This document shows positions 61,377-64,000 of a DNA stretch of 64,000 bases, piece by piece. Source of the DNA: DASUXA01 sp036378155 (GTDB taxonomy: Bacteria > Actinomycetota > Actinomycetes > Mycobacteriales > Micromonosporaceae); assembly GCA_036378155.1 (NCBI GenBank), contig DASUXA010000009.1:1-64000 (forward strand), in the 5' to 3' direction. Position numbers and translations under genes: made by a program. The notes beneath the pieces are model-generated. The model was not told where the DNA came from and searched no databases. It saw nothing but the letters and a program-made list of their open reading frames with translations. Positions within the stretch are counted from its first letter, which is position 1; every line of letters starts with the position of its first letter.

Positions 61377-62051
61377 TCAGTTCGTTCCCGACGCACCCGG
61401 TCGCTCGCCCTGCACGTACCGCAGGGACGGCCAGCGGTCGCCGACCGCGGTGATACGGAAGCCGGCGTCGGCGACCAGTTCGGTCAGGTCGTCGGCGGGG
61501 CTGTGCTGCGCGGCGTGCCGCGACAGGGCGCCGATCAGATTGGCGACGACCAGGTGGCGCGGCTGCTCGCGGTAGTCCACGATGAGCAGCCGCCCGCCGG
61601 GGCGCAGCACACGGCGCATCTCCCGCAGCGCAGCCGCACGATCCTCGCTGGGTACGTGGTGCATCGCCAGGCTGGAGACGACGACGTCGAACGAGGCGTC
61701 CGCGTACGGCAGGGCCTGGGCGCGGGCGATCTCGAAGGCGCCGTTGTCCGGCGCGTGATCGGCGGCGTACCCGATGACGGAACTGGACGGGTCGACGCCG
61801 ACGACGTACCCGTCGGGGGCGACGGCCCGCGCCACCCGCCGCGTGAGGTACCCGGTGCCGCAGCCGACGTCGAGGACGCGGTCGCCGGGTCGTGCTCCGC
61901 TCAGCGCGACGAGACCGTCGTACACGCGTCGCCGACGACCGAGAAACCCGACCGCCGCGCCGAACTCGTACCGGCGCGCACCGTGGGTCAGCGCGTCGCC
62001 ACGGTCACCGTCGTGCCGGTGCCTGTCATGGATCTTGTGCTCGTGCCTCAT
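61377..62051 (-). CDS. class I SAM-dependent methyltransferase
   Basis: 224 residues. Motif I is VLDVGCGTGYLTRRVA, followed by VGVDPSSSVI and motif IV as SFDVVVSSLAMHHV; FVDYREQP-like LLIVDYREQ follows. UbiE/arsenite-type layout without the arsenite cysteines. AGGAAG precedes ATG 62051. Divergent from a TetR gene over 129 bases, so probably its target. Substrate unknown. Confidence 0.88.
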   Translation of the reverse strand: MRHEHKIHDRHRHDGDRGDALTHGARRYEFGAAVGFLGRRRRVYDGLVALSGARPGDRVLDVGCGTGYLTRRVARAVAPDGYVVGVDPSSSVIGYAADHAPDNGAFEIARAQALPYADASFDVVVSSLAMHHVPSEDRAAALREMRRVLRPGGRLLIVDYREQPRHLVVANLIGALSRHAAQHSPADDLTELVADAGFRITAVGDRWPSLRYVQGERPGASGTN

Positions 62052-62118
62052 CGGGGCTTCCTGTCTCGTGGGGTGTCGCTCTCGGGCGTACCGCTCTCGT
62101 GGGTACCGCCAGTTTTCA

Positions 62119-62131
62119 AGACACTCTGTCT
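62119..62131. promoter_or_regulatory. AGACA-CTC-TGTCT operator candidate
   Basis: A perfect 5-3-5 palindrome within an AT-rich stretch between the divergent methyltransferase and TetR genes, overlapping the probable promoters. Classic position for TetR autoregulation. Confidence 0.5.
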
Positions 62132-62180
62132 CTTAGTCAAGTCAGTATGTCGACACGGTGGCGGTGTGTACGATCGGCGT

Positions 62181-62777
62181 GTGCCGAAGCTGTGGAACGA
62201 GACGATCGAGGCGCACCGCCGCACGGTGCACGACGCGATCCTGGACGCGACCGCGGCGCTGGCCGCCGCGCACGGACCGCTCGCCGTGACGATGTCGCAG
62301 ATCGCGGAGCAGACCGGCATCGGGCGCGCCACGCTGTACAAGTACTTTCCCGACGTCGAGGCGATCCTGGTCGCCTGGCACAACCGCGAGGTCGGCGCGC
62401 ACCTCGATCGACTCGCCACGGCGCGCGACCGGTTCGACGAGGTCGATCGGCGGCTCGAGGCGGTACTGGAGACGTACGCCCTCATCCATTTCGAGCGGAC
62501 GCGACGTCACCGCGACGGACACCACGACGTCGACCTGGCGACACTGCTGCACGGGCACGAGCACGCCGCGCAGGTACGGCAGCACATCCACGACATGATC
62601 CGCGATCTGCTCGCCGACGCCGCTCGCGCCGGTCGCGTCCGCGACGACGTCGCCCCCGACGAACTGGCGCGCTACTGCCTGTACGCGTTGCGGGCAGCCG
62701 GCGGGCTGCCGTCCGAGTCCGCGGTCCACCGACTGGTCGCCGTCACCCTCGCCGGACTCGCTCCCGGCACCCCGTGA
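62181..62777 (+). CDS. TetR-family transcriptional regulator
   Basis: 198 residues from GTG 62181. The N-terminal HTH is VTMSQIAEQTGIGRATLYKYFPD; the C-terminal ligand domain is helical with a His-rich segment HRDGHHDVDL and HGHEHAAQVRQHIH, perhaps metal-binding. Divergent from the methyltransferase gene and likely its repressor. Confidence 0.92.
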   Translation: MPKLWNETIEAHRRTVHDAILDATAALAAAHGPLAVTMSQIAEQTGIGRATLYKYFPDVEAILVAWHNREVGAHLDRLATARDRFDEVDRRLEAVLETYALIHFERTRRHRDGHHDVDLATLLHGHEHAAQVRQHIHDMIRDLLADAARAGRVRDDVAPDELARYCLYALRAAGGLPSESAVHRLVAVTLAGLAPGTP

Positions 62778-62803
62778 CCGCGGATCGCCGGGCGAGCCGT
62801 CGA

Positions 62804-62859
62804 CTGGCGAGCGCCGGCTGGCGAGCGCCGGCTGGCGAGCGTCGGCTGGCGAGCGTCGG
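62804..62859. repeat. 14-bp unit CTGGCGAGCGYCGG, four tandem copies
   Basis: Perfect apart from C/T at one position. Starts 27 bases after the TetR stop codon. Not CRISPR-like: no spacers. Replication slippage is the simple explanation. Confidence 0.9.
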
Positions 62860-62974
62860 CGAGCCCGCGGCGGTACCCCGATCCGGCAACCCGCCGTCAC
62901 GCCGACGCGGGTCGGGACATGATGAGCTGACCAGGCGAAACGCCCCCCGGTAACCCGGCACCCGGGAGTCGATC

Positions 62975-63385
62975 ATGAGCGAGCTGGACAACTTCCTCGG
63001 ATGGGTCAAGTCCCGGCAACGAGATGCGGAAGTGGCGATCCACAACGGCGACGAGGGCCCGCGCCTCGCCACGTGGTCCCACAACGAACCGGTGTCCGTA
63101 CTGGGAGCCTGGTTCTCCGCCACCGGGTGGGACGAGGTGGACCGCATGTTCCACCGGCTGGCTGCCAGCTTCTCCGGCTGCGCGTCGTACGAATACGACA
63201 TCGTCGCCGCCGAGGTCAGCGGCGATCTCGCGTACACGGTCGGCTACGAGCACACGTCCGCGACGGTCGACGGCGAACCGCGGCAGTACACGTTGCGCGT
63301 GACCAACGTGTACCGCCGGGAGGACGGCGACTGGAAGGTCGTGCACCGGCACGCCGAGCCGCCGCCGAACGGGTCGTCCGGGTAG
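62975..63385 (+). CDS. SnoaL/DUF4440-like NTF2-fold protein
   Basis: 136 residues: an N-terminal helix, then an NTF2-type alternation: ATWSHNEPVSVLGAWFSATG, YDIVAAEVSGDLAYTVGYEH and the closing VTNVYRREDGDWKVVHRHAE, the standard last strands of the YybH/SnoaL group. Cytoplasmic. Enzyme or binding function unknown. Confidence 0.85.
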   Translation: MSELDNFLGWVKSRQRDAEVAIHNGDEGPRLATWSHNEPVSVLGAWFSATGWDEVDRMFHRLAASFSGCASYEYDIVAAEVSGDLAYTVGYEHTSATVDGEPRQYTLRVTNVYRREDGDWKVVHRHAEPPPNGSSG

Positions 63386-63393
63386 GGGTACCC

Positions 63394-63451
63394 GGCGAGG
63401 CGTTCGCGCGGCGTGCCGCGCTGGCGAGGTGTCCGCGCGGCGGTGCCGCGC
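63394..63451. repeat. imperfect 29-bp tandem duplication downstream of the SnoaL-like gene
   Basis: GGCGAGGCGTTCGCGCGGCG... (63394-63421) and GGCGAGGTGTCCGCGCGGCG... (63423-63451) differ by a few bases. Non-coding. Confidence 0.7.
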
Positions 63452-63466
63452 CCGTCGGCACGCGAG

Positions 63467-63502
63467 GGCCCGGCGGCTCCCGGTACCGGGAGCCGCCGGG
63501 CC
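63467..63502. terminator. 36-bp perfect palindrome centred on GGTACC
   Basis: GGCCCGGCGGCTCCCGGT and its exact complement, without a loop. Lies between the SnoaL-like gene and the convergent amidase gene. Confidence 0.8.
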
Positions 63503-63536
63503 GCAGCGCCGCGGGGCAGGACTGTTCGCGTCGGGA

Positions 63537-64000
63537 TCAGCAGCGGGGCACGTTCGGGATGAACCCGCTGTACCCGGTGAGCACGTACGCGTCGGAAACC
63601 CAGCGATCGGTACCGATCTTGTCCCAGACGCTGGTCGTGCCGTACGTGCCGGTGACCGTGGTACCGCTCGCCTGGCAGTAGATGCTCACGGACGTACCGT
63701 CGGAGACGCTGCCGACGACGGCGTAACTGGTGCCGGGGCCGGACCGCACGTTCAACGAGCTGGACACGTGGACGGTGCCGCTGCCGATACCGGTGATGCC
63801 GTTGACGAGCTGCATGTAGTACGTCCAGTCCCAGTACGGTCCCGGATCGGTGTGTGTGGCGCCGGGCACCTCGCTGTGACCGATGATGTGGTTCCGGTCC
63901 CGGGGAATCCCGTACTTCCCGGTGATTTCCCGGGTCAGGGAAGCGGACGCCCGGTACATCGCGTCCGTGAACCAACTGGAGTCGTCGACCCAGCCCTCGT
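63537..64000 (-). CDS. secreted N-acetylmuramoyl-L-alanine amidase with SH3 domain (5' end outside window)
   Basis: The last 154 codons of a longer gene; the frame is open at the window edge (EGWVDDSSWFTDAMYRASAS). The amidase_2 C-terminal part has IPRDRNHIIGHSEVPGATHTDPG with the zinc-site His and the conserved D-G. It is followed by a bacterial SH3 repeat (LNVRSGPGTSYAVVGSV through RWVSDAYVL), closely similar to that of the protein at 20174. Cuts the amide between muramic acid and the stem peptide. Confidence 0.88.
   Translation of the reverse strand, partial: EGWVDDSSWFTDAMYRASASLTREITGKYGIPRDRNHIIGHSEVPGATHTDPGPYWDWTYYMQLVNGITGIGSGTVHVSSSLNVRSGPGTSYAVVGSVSDGTSVSIYCQASGTTVTGTYGTTSVWDKIGTDRWVSDAYVLTGYSGFIPNVPRC

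Noticed and set aside
62804..62859. Iteron-like origin or attachment site
   Set aside because: Short GC-rich tandem 14-mers with no AT-rich unwinding region, no replication or integrase gene nearby.

Overview
The window is chromosomal DNA from a very GC-rich actinomycete (about 70 percent GC by eye). The support is strong G/C bias at third codon positions, many GTG starts, dense 4-nt ATGA/GTGA gene overlaps, and typical actinobacterial families: DUF2630, DUF2267, DUF5709, DUF2795, a CBM2-tailed Ser/Thr kinase, and secreted proteins with SH3 or Asp-box repeats. A Micromonosporaceae-like genome is plausible but unproven. I see no rRNA, tRNA, CRISPR array, prophage or insertion sequence, so this looks like a chromosomal-arm housekeeping and catabolic region rather than an island. 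The word GGTACC is strikingly frequent in all reading frames and between genes.

Layout. 0-9 kb: response regulator, CBM2-tailed kinase, arginine-catabolism pair ddaH-rocD, a STAS regulator, a VOC protein, and a lactonase that probably starts at CTG. 9-20 kb: FAD oxidoreductase, xylA-xylB, SDR and aminoglycoside-kinase-like pair, GT4, SRPBCC-aldehyde dehydrogenase, VWA protein. 20-31 kb: a secreted SH3-amidase-like protein, DUF2267-DUF5709-GT2-SRPBCC facing hldE-GT9-FAD oxidoreductase, a convergent DUF2795 pair, a GH13 trehalose-synthase-like enzyme and a STAS-ATPase fusion. 31-46 kb: hemerythrin, esterase, secreted Asp-box protein, DHA2 transporter, secreted phosphoesterase, metallophosphoesterase, sulfotransferase, an SQR-TusE-DsrE sulfur operon, cobQ and an HNH endonuclease.

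46-56 kb is the clearest pathway. A secreted GH81 beta-1,3-glucanase diverges from a solute-binding protein, two permeases, a GH1 beta-glucosidase and a LacI regulator. Two copies of a GAGAGCGCTCTC-type operator lie in the divergent promoter region. The enzymes would cut beta-1,3-glucan outside the cell, import the oligosaccharides and hydrolyse them inside. A complex three-way-junction stem-loop separates the binding-protein gene from the permeases.

56-64 kb holds an Asp-box repeat protein overlapping a MoaD/ThiS-like ubiquitin-fold protein that ends in Gly-Gly, a hemerythrin gene remnant, a 966-residue secreted repeat protein, a VOC protein, a divergent methyltransferase/TetR pair, a SnoaL-like protein, and the 3' part of a secreted N-acetylmuramoyl-alanine amidase that runs off the window. 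Perfect palindromes and strong hairpins sit between most convergent gene pairs. At three places a gene's 3' end has been copied just downstream of its own stop codon.
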